From Pulicaria dysenterica (taxonomy: Eukaryota > Streptophyta > Magnoliopsida > Asterales > Asteraceae), in assembly GCA_947179395.2 (NCBI GenBank), contig OX359289.1, forward strand, positions 82,325,729 to 82,389,728: DNA of 64,000 nucleotides. Reading direction: 5' to 3'. This document shows, in pieces, positions 11,612-22,557 of the stretch. The stretch's first letter is position 1. Every line of letters starts with the position of its first letter. The notes beneath the pieces were generated by a model that made no database searches, was not told the origin of the DNA, and was given only the letters and a program-made list of their open reading frames with translations. The translations under genes were made by a program, and so were the position numbers.

Positions 11612-13594
11612 ATGGATTCTGGTGGATCTTCGGATAACAATGGCTCTGGGTCAAACATTCGTGTTCCCATGCTCAAACCAACTGATTTTGAGATGTGGAA
11701 ACTGAGAATCAAGCAGCATGTCCAATTAATGGACTATGCTGTTTGGGAAATCATTGAAACTGTTCCCACTACCCCTGTTGATCTGGATGAGACTGGAAAA
11801 CCAAAGAAGAAGCCATCACCAAAGACAGATGGTGAAAAGAAGGAGAGAATGATGGAGATGAAAGCTCTCAGCATCCTCCAGATTGCAATTCCCAATGAGT
11901 ATCAACATCAATTCAAGAAATTTGATGATGCTCATGAACTTTGGAATGCTCTGGAAAAGAGGTTTGCTGGGAATGCTAGCTCTAAGAGAAACCAAAGAGA
12001 TCTCTTTAAACACGCCTATGAGAACTTCACCAGTGGAAAGAATGAGAGCATCACCCAAATCTTTGATAGGTTTTACAAGCTGGTAAGCCAACTAGAGAGT
12101 GCTAAGGTTAGGCTTGATCAAGATGAGATAAATAGAAAGTTTCTTAGGTCTCTAGGTGATGAATGGACTGTGTTTGCTGCACAATGGAGGACTAAGGATT
12201 CCCTTGAAGACATAGAGTTAGATGATCTCTATAATAGTTTGATAGTGTTTGAGGGAGAGATAGAGGGAAAAAGAAAAACTGTTGTCCCTAGCCACAATGC
12301 TGCTCTCCTGTCATCCTCAGGTATGGAATCAAACCATTCATTAACTAACTCTATTGATAGTTGTGCAGGTACTAGTTCTGCTGTTGGACTAGATGTGAAC
12401 ACTCCAGATGCTGTACTTGAAGCTTTTCTTGCCAGCCATGCACATTCAACCCTCACCAATGAGGATCTTGAACAAGTGCACCCTGATGATCTTGAGGAGA
12501 TGGATCTCAAATGGCAGATGGCCATGCTTACTGTTAGAGTCAAGAGGTTCATCAAAAGTACTGGAAGGCAAAACATGAATTTCAGAGCTGATGGCAAGGC
12601 TGGATTTAACAAGTCAAAGGTGAGATGCTTCAAATGTCAACAGCTTGGCCACTTTGCAAGAGAGTGCAGATCTGGTGGACAAGTCCATAATCAAGGTCAG
12701 AGGCCAACTCAGAATCAAACCTCCTCAGCATTGGTCTCACAAGAAGGCCATGGGTTTGATTGGAGTGATCGAGCAGAAGAAGCTACAAACAACAAAGCTT
12801 TGATGGCATTGACTGACTCCTCCTTCAAGTTGGATTCACCAGCATTTGAGGACATTCAGAGCATTCATAGGGCCAATCATGGATCTATCTGGCATGTGGA
12901 TAGTGGATGCTCAAGGCACATGACTGGAAATCTACATTGTTTGAAGGATTTCAGAAGCATCAATGGTGGATTTGTAGCATTTGGAGGAAATGCTAAGGGA
13001 GGAAAAATCACAGGTAAAGGAGCTGTTGAGGCAGGTACACTTACATTTAATGATATTTTCTTTGTTGAACAACTTAAGTACAATCTGTTAAGTGTATCTC
13101 AAATCTGTGACAATGGAAACAAAGTTTTGTTTACAGATTCAGAATGCATTATCCTATCAAAAGATTTTGAACTCAATGAGAAAGATGTTCTTTTGAGAAC
13201 ACCTAGAAAGGATAATGTATACTGTCTAGATACACAAAAGATTGCTAAACAGAATGTGTTAAGTTGTTTACTCTCAAAGGCATCTCATGATGAGTCTGCC
13301 ATTTGGCATAGAAGGATGTGTCACATGAATTTTAAAACCATGAACTTGTTAGCTAAAAACAGTTTGGTAAGAGGTTTGCCCCAAAAAGAATTCTCATGTG
13401 ATGATCATTGTGTAGCCTGTCTCAAAGGCAAGCAACACAAAACTTCTTATAAGACCAAAGAAGTTTCTTCCATTACTGCACCTTTACAATTGTTACACAT
13501 GGATCTTTTTGGTCCTACATCTGTGGTGAGTATAGGGAAGAAAGCCTATTGTTTAGTCATAGTTGATGATTTCACCAGGTTCACATGGGTGTAG
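11612..13594 (+). CDS. gag-pol: Element B gag-protease-integrase N-terminus
   Basis: About 660 codons from the ATG at 11612 (MDSGGSS; the open frame extends 14 codons upstream). A UBN2-type retrotransposon gag domain spans about residues 20-220. A CCHC zinc knuckle (CFKCQQLGHFAREC) lies at about 338-351. A protease active site HVDSGCSRHMTG lies at about 427-438. The GAG-pre-integrase zinc finger (WHRRMCHMN...CVACLKGK) begins at about 564. The frame ends in TAG at 13592-13594, just after LHMDLFGP (first catalytic Asp of integrase) and VDDFTRFTWV. Everything downstream in pol is deleted. Gag itself has no stop, so virus-like particle formation may be retained. Confidence 0.9.
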   Translation: MDSGGSSDNNGSGSNIRVPMLKPTDFEMWKLRIKQHVQLMDYAVWEIIETVPTTPVDLDETGKPKKKPSPKTDGEKKERMMEMKALSILQIAIPNEYQHQFKKFDDAHELWNALEKRFAGNASSKRNQRDLFKHAYENFTSGKNESITQIFDRFYKLVSQLESAKVRLDQDEINRKFLRSLGDEWTVFAAQWRTKDSLEDIELDDLYNSLIVFEGEIEGKRKTVVPSHNAALLSSSGMESNHSLTNSIDSCAGTSSAVGLDVNTPDAVLEAFLASHAHSTLTNEDLEQVHPDDLEEMDLKWQMAMLTVRVKRFIKSTGRQNMNFRADGKAGFNKSKVRCFKCQQLGHFARECRSGGQVHNQGQRPTQNQTSSALVSQEGHGFDWSDRAEEATNNKALMALTDSSFKLDSPAFEDIQSIHRANHGSIWHVDSGCSRHMTGNLHCLKDFRSINGGFVAFGGNAKGGKITGKGAVEAGTLTFNDIFFVEQLKYNLLSVSQICDNGNKVLFTDSECIILSKDFELNEKDVLLRTPRKDNVYCLDTQKIAKQNVLSCLLSKASHDESAIWHRRMCHMNFKTMNLLAKNSLVRGLPQKEFSCDDHCVACLKGKQHKTSYKTKEVSSITAPLQLLHMDLFGPTSVVSIGKKAYCLVIVDDFTRFTWV

Positions 13595-14256
13595 AAATCG
13601 AAGTCAGAAAAGACTAACTTTCGTTGACCCTTTCACAATTAGATAAACAGTACCAACAATGGCTTGTAAACATGCATGTACTTTGTAGTTCATCTATGTT
13701 AAACATGAATAAAATGCATATTTTGTTGATATCTGTGTTGGCTAATGGTTTGTTTATGATGAATCAGCTTATGATGAGTGTATGAGCTAAGTTTTGTTGA
13801 CAGTTGCACATATTTTTTTTAACAGTTGTTTGAAATACTACTAACAGTTTTCAACTGTTAGCATATGGCCTGCACAACTGTTAGGCAAAATTCATGTGCA
13901 TCTGAGGGGGAGAAACTCGTCCAATAACAGTTGTACTTTCTAACAAAAACAGTCTTCAACTGTTAGTGTGTAGAATGCACAACTGTTAGTCCAAAATCAT
14001 GATCTTCAAAAAGGGAGTTATTTCTAAATAACAGTTGTTACATCTTATGAAAACAGTTCTTCAACTGTTAGTTTTATTTTTGTCTGTCAACTGTTAAGTT
14101 ACTAAAGGGTGTTTTGGTCTTTGCAGAATTTTGAGGATGTTTGAATTGCATTGAATATTCGAAACATATATAAGGCAATTCCCTCCTCACCAGTTCATTC
14201 ACTCGTTCTAAACTTAAATCACACGCAAACCCTAAATCATAACTCTCGAACTCGAA
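13595..14256 (+). repeat. Element B spacer: AACAGTT/AACTGTT hairpins
   Basis: Non-coding spacer between truncated pol and the 3' ORF, left after the pol deletion. From 13800 to 14095 it holds about 14 copies of the same motif that fills B's U3. Perfect hairpins include TAACAGTT-TTC-AACTGTTA at 13842-13860 and AACAGTT-CTTC-AACTGTT at 14052-14069. A purine tract GAGGGGGAGA near 13903 resembles an internal polypurine tract. Confidence 0.8.
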
Positions 14257-15949
14257 ATGGCTCCCCTTCCATTCGTCAAAGAGCATAACATGATCGCCTT
14301 CCTTGCCAAACCCGATAATCTGCATGTCTTTCATGACATGATCGAGTATCTCTCATTGTCCAACATTCACAATGCTCTTACTGTTAATCCCACCATATAT
14401 ACCTCGCATGTCGACCAGTTTTGGAAAAATGCAACTGTGCGAGAGGAAAATTGAGTTCAATGGATTAACTCCAAGATAGACGGCACTGAGGTCGCTATCT
14501 CTGAAAACATCATTCGTCAATCTCTGCAACTGAATGATGTTAATGGTGAGTATTCTGACTCAGTTTCACTTGACTATTTATACACTGAGTTAGTAAAACT
14601 AGGATATGAGGGCCCTAGGGTAAAGGGCACCTTCTACAAAGGGCAGTTTTGCGCACACTGGAAGTTCATGATTCATACTCTCCAGCAGTGCATTAGCCCT
14701 AAGAGAATAGGCTGGAATGAGTTTGGGAGCAACATTGCTCTCGCACTCATCTGTCTAGCAAACAATAGATGCTTCAATTTTTCAAAACTAATCTTTAATG
14801 GAATGGTAAAGCATCTCGGGACCAAATATGGTCTCTTTTTGATGTACCCCAGGTTTGTGCAAATTTTCTTAAACTTTTTGATGCCAAACCTTAAAATACA
14901 CAAGAGGGTCATTATTCCCTCTGCTCATGTGGCCTCCACATTGAGCAAGTTGATGGTTAATGGGAAGAATTTCTCAGGTGCCATAACTCCACCACTCTCT
15001 GCAATGGTGGAGTTTCTTTCAAGAAACATAGCTGCCAGGGGTGAGCATGAAGCCCAACTTATTGCTACACCACCTCCTCTGGAACCCACAGCTCACGATA
15101 CTCAAATAATCTTCTCTGCTACCTTTGAAAGAGCTACAACACAAGCCCCTGCACTAAAAATATTTCAAAAGAAGAGGAAAAGAACTGTTGGTGCTCCTTC
15201 CACCACAGTTCATGAACCTGAAACTTTAAGCCCTTGTACTGTCTCCCAAGCACAATGAGGAGGTGATCACTCCATTAAAGGGTGATCATATGGTTTCTGA
15301 GGCTGACACTACTGTTTTATCCGCAAGGGATAAACAGGACAGTGTTAACATAACTAAGACCTCAACCATGGCAACAGAAGCTGATCAAACAGCTTCTGGA
15401 AATCCCCAGTACCAAGAAAAGAGGGGTACTGGTGTGGAATCTCAATTAAGTGAACCACCAGTTTTATCTGTCAATGATATGTTAACAGTGGCAACACTGG
15501 CTGACATTGAGGCTAGAATGCAACACCAAGCATTGACGAATTCCAACTTTGCACCTTTCTTTGCTGCATATGTGCAACTCAAGAAGAAGATTGCCTTACA
15601 AAACAAAAGGATTCTTCAACAAGATCAGCAAATCAAGGTTTTGACCAACAGTTTGAAGCATGCTAATGAGGTGCTAAAGCTACATGATCAAGTCCTACAA
15701 CAGTTGACAGCTGCTGCAAGACCCCCTTCAACTGTTCCAATCAAAGAGGGGGAGAGTTCACTACCAACAGTTGCTGAAGTGCCAGAACAAACAGCTGCAG
15801 TGGATGAACTAACAGTTGCACCTAGTGAATCAACAGTTGAAGAGAAACTATCAGCGGTGGATAGAGTGCTGATCAATATGATAATTTTGTCTGTGATTGA
15901 ACCCTATGATCGAAAGAACTTAAAGATTTTGATAAATTCTTTAAGTTAG
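14257..15949 (+). pseudogene. Element B 3' ORF ('longin-like'/env-position protein)
   Basis: Starts at ATG 14257 (MAPLPFVKEHN), in-frame TGA at 14452, and a frameshift near 15256; ends TAG-side at 15949. It belongs to a protein type repeatedly annotated in Asteraceae genomes, sometimes as 'synaptobrevin, longin-like' (from memory), here clearly a retrotransposon ORF. Visible blocks: NPTIYTSHVDQFWK, then HWKFMIHTLQQCISPK...GW, then FNFSKLIFNGMVKHL, a basic KKRKRT cluster, and a C-terminal coiled-coil-like region. The same blocks recur in the 3' ORFs of A, D and E. No signal peptide or membrane segment is seen. The last 250 bp contain five motif copies of the ACAGTTG type, read as coding sequence. 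Confidence 0.75.
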
Positions 15950-15957
15950 GGGGAGAT
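15941..15957 (+). other. Element B polypurine tract
   Basis: TTAAGTTAGGGGGAGAT directly before the 3' LTR; GGGGGAGAT is shared with A, D and E. Confidence 0.9.
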
Positions 15958-16717
15958 TGTTGGGAAATTAGCTAAGGCATTAAGACTGTTTAACATGCAA
16001 AGTTGAAACTGTTAGAAGAGTTTATGGAAAACGGTTGTGAACTGTTAGATGAAAATATGAAAACAGTTGTGAATAACAGTTGCTGTGGGCATTACAACTG
16101 TTAGTACAAAGTTCAGAACTGTTAGTTCAAACTTCTACAACTGATTGAAGACCTTGAAGCCGAAGACTGTTAGAAGAACCAGAACTGTTGCATCCAATGA
16201 ACAGTTTCGGTTGAGCTAAATATGGAAAACCCTATCTTTGAAGATATCCCGAAATATTTGAAAGATCATCCAGATTATCTCAGAAGATAGAAGATTACCT
16301 AACTGTCAGCAAATCAAGGAAGATCAAGGAGTATATAAATGCTAGATTAGAATTTATAATACGTACGTACTCATTGATTAAGTTTTCGCATTCATTCTTC
16401 AAGTTGTAATTTGCTTTCAGAATAGTGCTAAGCCTCTAAGTTTCTCTTTGAAACCCAAGAACAATCTGTGTTCTTCGTCTAACATAATAAGTTAGATTGG
16501 GGGTGAAGTTTGCTATTGTAATCATTCTGGTTGATCAATAAAACTACTGTTTGATTGAATTGCTTTGTGTTCAAAACCTTCTTTAATCAATTAAGTGTGA
16601 TTCCGCAACTTCTTAGTTGATTGTGATCATAGTTAAAGATTAACTTTTATTCAACTCTGATTTGTTATTCAAAAGTTAGTTCTTGTTATTTGATATAATC
16701 TATATCCGATCCTGACA
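15958..16717 (+). repeat. Element B 3' LTR
   Basis: 760 bp, four substitutions relative to the 5' LTR and no indel. Confidence 0.95.
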
Positions 16718-16722
16718 GTTAT
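16718..16722. repeat. TSD of element B, right (GTTAT)
   Basis: Matches 10742-10746 exactly. Confidence 0.92.
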
Positions 16723-17142
16723 ATAATCCATCAATGGATCAAGAAAAGTGGACTGCGATTTTTCCTTCGCAAATATGCACATCGAAGGTTACCAATGTTG
16801 TTTGGTGAATGGGAAAAACATCTTGAGGAGATGCGCATGGTAGCTGAATCTGAGAGAAAATCAAAAATCCGAAAGATTGAAGTGGAGAAACTCAATCGTT
16901 CGTTGCGTCAAATATTTTTGAATAAATCCAAACCTCAGGTTGCAAATTCACCAAATAAATCAGTTAACAAACAAGTTCATACTTCTTACAAATCACAATT
17001 ATCAGTGCAATTTAAACAAAGCAAACCACAAACAACTCAACCGTCTCACAAATCAGTTCTTCAAAAAAAATTGTTGTCCATAAAAATAACAAACCAATTA
17101 AAGCCCCTCAACAAAAATGGCACCCTAGGAAGTGGCATATAA
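16723..17142 (+). pseudogene. gag: Element A gag (3' part)
   Basis: Continuation of A's gag after the B insertion. The codon phase at 10746 ends on a complete codon and resumes at 16723 with no frame change. The joined segment keeps the homology seen in E at about 52,700 (KGYII-QWI block). The product is Lys/Gln/Ser-rich and ends at a stop at 17140-17142. Confidence 0.75.
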
Positions 17143-17202
17143 AACAGCAAAAGAAATCTGAATCTTTGATTGTTAATCCTGTTATTTCTTCTGTTTCTAT
17201 CT

Positions 17203-18044
17203 CTAACATACCTCATCCCATTTCACAATGGGTAAGATGTTCACCCCTTGTTTCTATGTGCAGAAGAGCAATCTTTGGTACATGGAATCCGGGTGTACCA
17301 AGCATATGACTGGGGATAAGGGTCTTCTCAAATAGTTCGTGGACAAATATTCTGGAAATGTCAAGTTTGGGAATGACCAGGTAGCACCAATCCTCGGCCA
17401 CGGAGTTTTGGAAACAGGGAATGTTAGGATTGAAAAGGTATCTTATGTAGAGGGGCTTGGCCACAATCTATTTTCAATTGGACAGTTCTGTGATAAGGGT
17501 ATGGAGGTTCTGTTCAAAAAGAAATCATGCTCTTTGAGAACTGAAGAAGGGAAATAAATTTTGGGAGGCAATAGAAAGTCGAATCTTTATACTATCGACT
17601 TGTCTAGGAAAGCATCAAGTTCATCTGTTTGTTTGCTTTCAAAAGCTCCTTCAGATTTGAACTGGTCATGGCATAGGAAGTTGTCCCATCTTAATTTCAA
17701 AAACATCAACAAGCTGGTAAACGGGAATCTGGTCCGAGGTATTCCCAAATTGAAATTCGAAAAAGAGCATCTATGTAAGGATTGTGACTGGACTATTCTC
17801 ACATTCCGCTGATGTGTGACTCCCAGAGTGCCATTCCCATTTCATGCAATCCCGTGCATCACTCCAAAACGAAACATATTGACATTCGGTATCATTTTTA
17901 AAAGATTATGTTGACAAAGGATTGATAGAATTAAAGTATGTTAATACTGAAAATAAACTTGCTGACATTTTCACCAAACCGTTGGATGAAAATCGTTTTA
18001 ATACTTTAGTTTCAAAATTGGGCATGTTGAATTTGAGTATTTAA
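17203..18044 (+). pseudogene. pol: Element A pol remnant (PR/pre-IN fused to RNase H tail)
   Basis: Protease-like motif LWYMESGCTKHMTG (E has LWYLDSGCTKHMTG, so the active-site Asp is replaced by Glu). Next come YVEGLGHNLFSIGQFCD and the integrase zinc finger WHRKLSHLNF...HLCKDC. Stops interrupt at 17334 and 17555. Right after CKDC the sequence switches to the end of RNase H (PLMCDSQSA, CNPVHHSKTKHIDIRYHF, LADIFTKPLDE, SKLGMLNLSI, stop at 18042). The integrase core, all of RT and most of RNase H are deleted (about 2.5 kb by comparison with E). A further stop and frameshift lie near 17898. Confidence 0.85.
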
Positions 18045-18750
18045 CAGTACTTTAAGTCTAACAATAAAAATCTACAAAGATAGGTACTTGCGTTCAGGGG
18101 GAGCTGATACTGATTTGACAAGTTATGAACTACTGATGGTTCATACTTGTAGGGGGAGAGTTGTATTACATGTTTTATCTGTCTTATTTTATTTGTCTTG
18201 ATAATATCTGTAAAACTTAAAAACATTTCAAAATCTTTAAAATCCAAAAACATGTGCAAAATGTTCAAAAAGACAAAAATATTTTTTCTTTTTTCTCAAA
18301 TTAATGCTTATTTTGAGGGGGGGGGGGTTCTTTCTTCTTCTTCTTATGTTTTCTTTGTCTTTGGTATATTCAAATATGGTCATGAGAGAAAAAGTCCAAA
18401 ATTTTCATGTCAAATTCACTAGGAATTAGTCAATTCCTAGCAAAAAGTTGAAGGAAACTAGGAATTAGCCAATTCCGACAAAAGTGCGAGGAATTCATTA
18501 ATTCCGAGTATTTTCGTCGGAATCCGACTCTTTAACGAAGGAATTCATCATTCCGAGCACTTTAGTCGGAATCCGTGAAAAATAGTTGCTTAAAAGGAAA
18601 AGGATTCGGAATTTTGACTTTTACTCGGATTTACTATTTCCTTCTCTCTCAAAACGACTTTTTCTCTCTGATTACTGTTGGATCTTCAAACGTCTACTGC
18701 TTGCTTTGATTTTCTGAGTTTTAGATCGATATCCTTGTGCGAATTCAGTG
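18045..18750 (+). repeat. Element A spacer with GGAATT hairpins
   Basis: Non-coding spacer between pol and the 3' ORF. From 18419 to 18620 the leader motif returns: a perfect hairpin with 9-bp arms CTAGGAATT/AATTCCTAG around AGTC (18419-18440), then variants near 18460, 18490 and 18540 including TCGGAATCCG. A run of ten or so G at 18318-18328 and two GGGGGAG purine tracts (near 18098 and 18152) are also present. Confidence 0.8.
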
Positions 18751-21700
18751 ATGGCTAACCCTGGTAACCTTCTTGCAATTGTTCCTTCTGAACAGTTGTT
18801 CCCTTCTGCTAACTACCTTCCTTCACTCTTGAACAATCACTGTTTTGATTCTTTCACTACCACTACCTAATTCCCCATTGTTTCAGAGCTTCTTGAATCT
18901 TATCCATTAAACCACATATTTTCTTATAATCCCACTGCTGACGGGGAAATACTTCACATCCCCGAGGTCTATGTACAACAACTCTGGAGTTCCATGCATA
19001 ACATAGTAAATGATGAGGGTCATGAACATATTGCTGGGCAAATTGAAAACTTTGAATTTTCATTTGATGTTGATCAGTTGAGGAGAATGCTCAGACTGCC
19101 ATCTGTGGCGGGTACCTATGCTCACAAGCAACAATTTGATCCTATGCCATCTAGCAAGGAGATTTATACACATGTGAAGGATCTGGGCTTTAATGGTGTA
19201 CTAACAAAGAATTCACACTTCAAGAGATCTAACTTGGTTCCGATTTGGCAGACTCTGTATGCAATAATCAACCGATGCCTCACTAGTGTCTCCAAAGGAG
19301 TTGATGGTGGAAGTACAAGCGCTTTTCACATACTGGTTGCCATGGTTAAACATTGGCACATAGACTACGCGTCTATTATCTTTCAAGATATGCGCAAGGT
19401 GGTTCATTAGAAACAGATTCCACTTCTAGCAAAAAAGTTTCTACCGTATTCAAGGTTTTTATCGATGATTGTGCGGAGTATCATGCTGGAATTTCCAACT
19501 GCAATTAATCGGAGGGATAATGATCCTAAACCTACCATTTATGTGATGCAAAAGCTTTATAAGATTGATACTACTTCTGCACTCCAGCCTTATGTGATGC
19601 CTGTGGAGTTGGTCATGTTAATGGATCATCATGATCCTGTGGTAGAGGCATATGTGAGCGAGAATAATTTAGTTCTTCCGGATCGACAAGAACATGTTGA
19701 TCCTACCCAAAGAACAGTAGAACCTGAGGGATTAGATGATAGTGATCAGTTGTCTTCGGGTGACACTGACGGGGATGAGCAGAGAGAAAATTCCGAGAGG
19801 GGTGGTTAAGAGGATGTGGGTGATGTGAGTATCGAAGAGGGAGATGAGGATGATTATATGCCTATAGGAAAATTCTTAGAACATTCTCAATCTTTGGAAC
19901 CATTAGATCAAGGTGCTAATAAGGAAACACATGTGTATACTCATGATGACATGTTTGATTTTGATTTTGATGAAGATGAAGTGGAGAGGTCAAAAGAAAA
20001 AGAGGGTGAGAGTGTGAGAAAAGAACAAAAGAGTGCTGAGATTTCTCCAGCCACAAAAAGTCGGGAAACCATACATGCTATCGGGTCTGACACAGTCAGT
20101 CCTGGTATTGAAAAAGTCTCTGTCATCCCAGCAGAGCATGCACTCACCCCACCAAGCCACTCAGTTTCCTCTCAACAGGAAATTGTTTCATTTGTTCACG
20201 GGGATATAGCACAAAATCTATCGAAGTCTCCTTCTGAGACAGGAGATATTGAAAAAGGAGCCAGTCCGCCATAGGCTTCCGACATTCATTTTGATATGCA
20301 CATTGATAACCAATTCATTTTTCAATTAGATGACACGTTCGTACCACCAAGTGGTGTTCTCTCAAAAGAACCCACATCTATAGAAGGCACTACTGACAGT
20401 GTTCTTCAAGGATTAGATGGAAATCCCACCACAGTCAACACTAATCCAGCTGTGAACGTGGGTGGCTCTACTTATGAAGGATTTGTTTCTCCAGTTGTTG
20501 AAGTCTTAACGGGTAATCTAAGTGATCCCGGCTTTGTCACACCTCCGGTTGCCTCAGAATTTATTTCTAAGGCTGACCTTACTACTGCACTTTATGAGGT
20601 TAACACTAAGATGGATTTGATGAATAAGGATTTAAATGAGAAGTTGTTGGCGGCTAACTCAAGGTTCGATGAGATACAAAAGGAAAATACTTCAATTAAC
20701 AACAAGTTAGACCGACTACTAACTAATCAAGGGCCTAATGTCTCGGTGGAGGAGTTGAAAACACAATTGTATGTGAAGCTGATGGCTCGCCCAGATAACA
20801 ACGACGAAGATGCTACTTTGGTTGATCTGCTACGAACTGAATTTAAAAAATCTGACTTTGAGAGTTTTAAGAAGGAAATGAGAGAAAGCATGGCTGCTTA
20901 TGGAATTTATTTCCACAAAAGGATGGATGCCATTGATCCAATCAAGGATGTTGCTGACGAGCCAGTTGTTCAGGGGGAGAATCTTAATGAGGAAGAGGAG
21001 GCTGATCTTAATGCTGCATTGAAAGCCTCGCTTGAAACTTGTCAGACCCAATCACATGGACTTAAACGAAAACATGACGATCGTGAGGATGATCCAGACC
21101 GTCATGAGGGGGAGATAGGTGATACAACTGCGCTTGTGACTTCCTTAGTTTCAAAGTTACCTGCCTCGTCATCACAAAGCCAGCACACACCAAAGAGAGG
21201 TAGAGGAAGAGGTAAAGGAAAAGAGAAAATGGCGTTAGTAGATGAAGAAGAAGAGGATACAGATAGACAGGTGGATGATACATTTGAATTCCTGACGGGT
21301 ACAGATTCAGACTTCAATGATTACGGGTCATTTGTAGCAGAAGCTGGTGAACATGAAACGGAACTAACTCTTCAGCAGCATATCAACAAAATAAAAGAAA
21401 CAAAAACGACAATAACACCGAGGGTTGAAGAGCCTGAGGTAGATGAAGTTCCAACTCCTAAGCAATTCAACATTACAAGTGTTTGAGGTTAAACAAAGAA
21501 GTGGCAGACTTATTTCCTCCATCTCCGGGCGAATTTAGAAAAACTACAAGAGATCTGTTGAGGGAACAAGATAAACAGAAAAGGTTAAGAAAGATGAAGT
21601 GGGGTGCTGAATGGAAAATACCGAAAGGTTACAATCCAGATCCAATCTTAACTACAGGCATGAGAGATGTCAAAAAAAGAGCTGTGTTGACTATAAAGGC

Positions 21701-22538
21701 CTTGAACAAGACTAATAGAAATTGGAAAGCTTCTGATGTTGTTGTTGCCTTTCTGGAAGAGAAGATTCAGGATATCTACACAGATCAACTACAAGATGAA
21801 TTACCTGTTAATCTGATGGGAGTCACAGATGTCACTGAAGCTGGTAAAAGGTTGTTACTGAACTGGCATGGGCTTTCAAGAAAAGAAGTAGCATTGAAGT
21901 TTCCGATAATCAAAGTCAAGTGCGCTTTTAGCAAAATTCTCAATGTAATCTGGGTGTACTTTCATGTTCAAAGATCATATCAGAAAAACTATGGATTCAG
22001 CCAAGTGGACTTGAAGCACCTCAGTCTTGCAGACGTTGAATATATACAAGAAGTACTTGAAGCTAAGAAAGACAGTTCTCGTCCAAACTATGCAGGCTAT
22101 ATGATCTTGTTGGATTTTATGAAGCAAAGAATCAGACTTGCTGAAAGAACTGATCTCCAGCTTGGTGCAGAGGCAGATAAAGCAAAGATTAATGTATTGA
22201 AGCCGAACACCTCTCATCCTAGAATTGACGAGCTTGAAATGTATCAAACTATTTGGAAGGATGAGCAGACTGGTGAGACAGATGATGGTATAGTTTTATT
22301 CAACAGTCAAATGGAGAAGTTCTTCCTGAGGATCAACGAACTAAATGCCTATTCAGATGGGTCACTCAGAGTCTGGATTATCAAAATCAGAGAGCACAGC
22401 TTCAGCCTCAAGGATGACATTGATCAATCTGCAAGAGTAAGCCTAACTGAAGTTATAGAGAAGTTTGAAGAGAAAATGCGAGAAATGGCTACTCTTCGTA
22501 GATGGCAAAGAATCCTAGGTGAACGAAACTTTGTCTAG
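18751..22538 (+). pseudogene. Element A 3' ORF, long, broken
   Basis: From ATG 18751 one frame can be followed with in-frame stops at 18868, 19408, 19807 and 20272. It then shifts frame at about 21484 and ends at TAG 22536-22538, giving about 1,260 codons ancestrally. N-terminal blocks match E's 3' ORF (PLNHIFSYNP, PEVYVQQLW, FKRSNLVPIWQTL, INRCLT, HWHIDYASIIFQDM). The middle is very acidic. A Gly/Ser/Thr region precedes VLQGLDGNPT and a coiled coil (about 20,580-20,980). A basic patch KRKHDDREDD follows, then RGRGRGKGKEK. The C-terminus ends LRRWQRILGERNF (E: IRKWQVAFGIRN). No membrane helix is apparent. Function unknown. Confidence 0.75.
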
Positions 22539-22540
22539 AT

Positions 22541-22557
22541 CAAATCAAGGGGGAGAT
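22541..22557 (+). other. Element A polypurine tract
   Basis: CAAATCAAGGGGGAGAT directly before the 3' LTR. Confidence 0.9.

Larger units (their letters stand above)
10747..16717 (+). mobile_element. Copia LTR retrotransposon B, nested in A gag
   Basis: 5,971 bp with two 760-bp LTRs that differ at only 4 positions (about 0.5%), TSD GTTAT, PBS and PPT. It is the youngest insertion in the window. It encodes gag, protease and the start of integrase, then a pol deletion removes the integrase catalytic core, RT and RNase H. A separate ORF precedes the 3' LTR. With intact LTRs, PBS, PPT and gag but no polymerase, it is a non-autonomous derivative that recently moved using another copy's enzymes. 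Confidence 0.95.

Noticed and set aside
17228..17262. Possible intron (GTAAG...TGCAG) upstream of A's protease motif
   Set aside because: Too short for a plant intron and the reading frame is open through it; coincidence is more likely.
18751..22538. Captured host gene in A
   Set aside because: Homologous ORFs sit at the same place in B, D and E, so it is an ancestral element gene and not a private capture.
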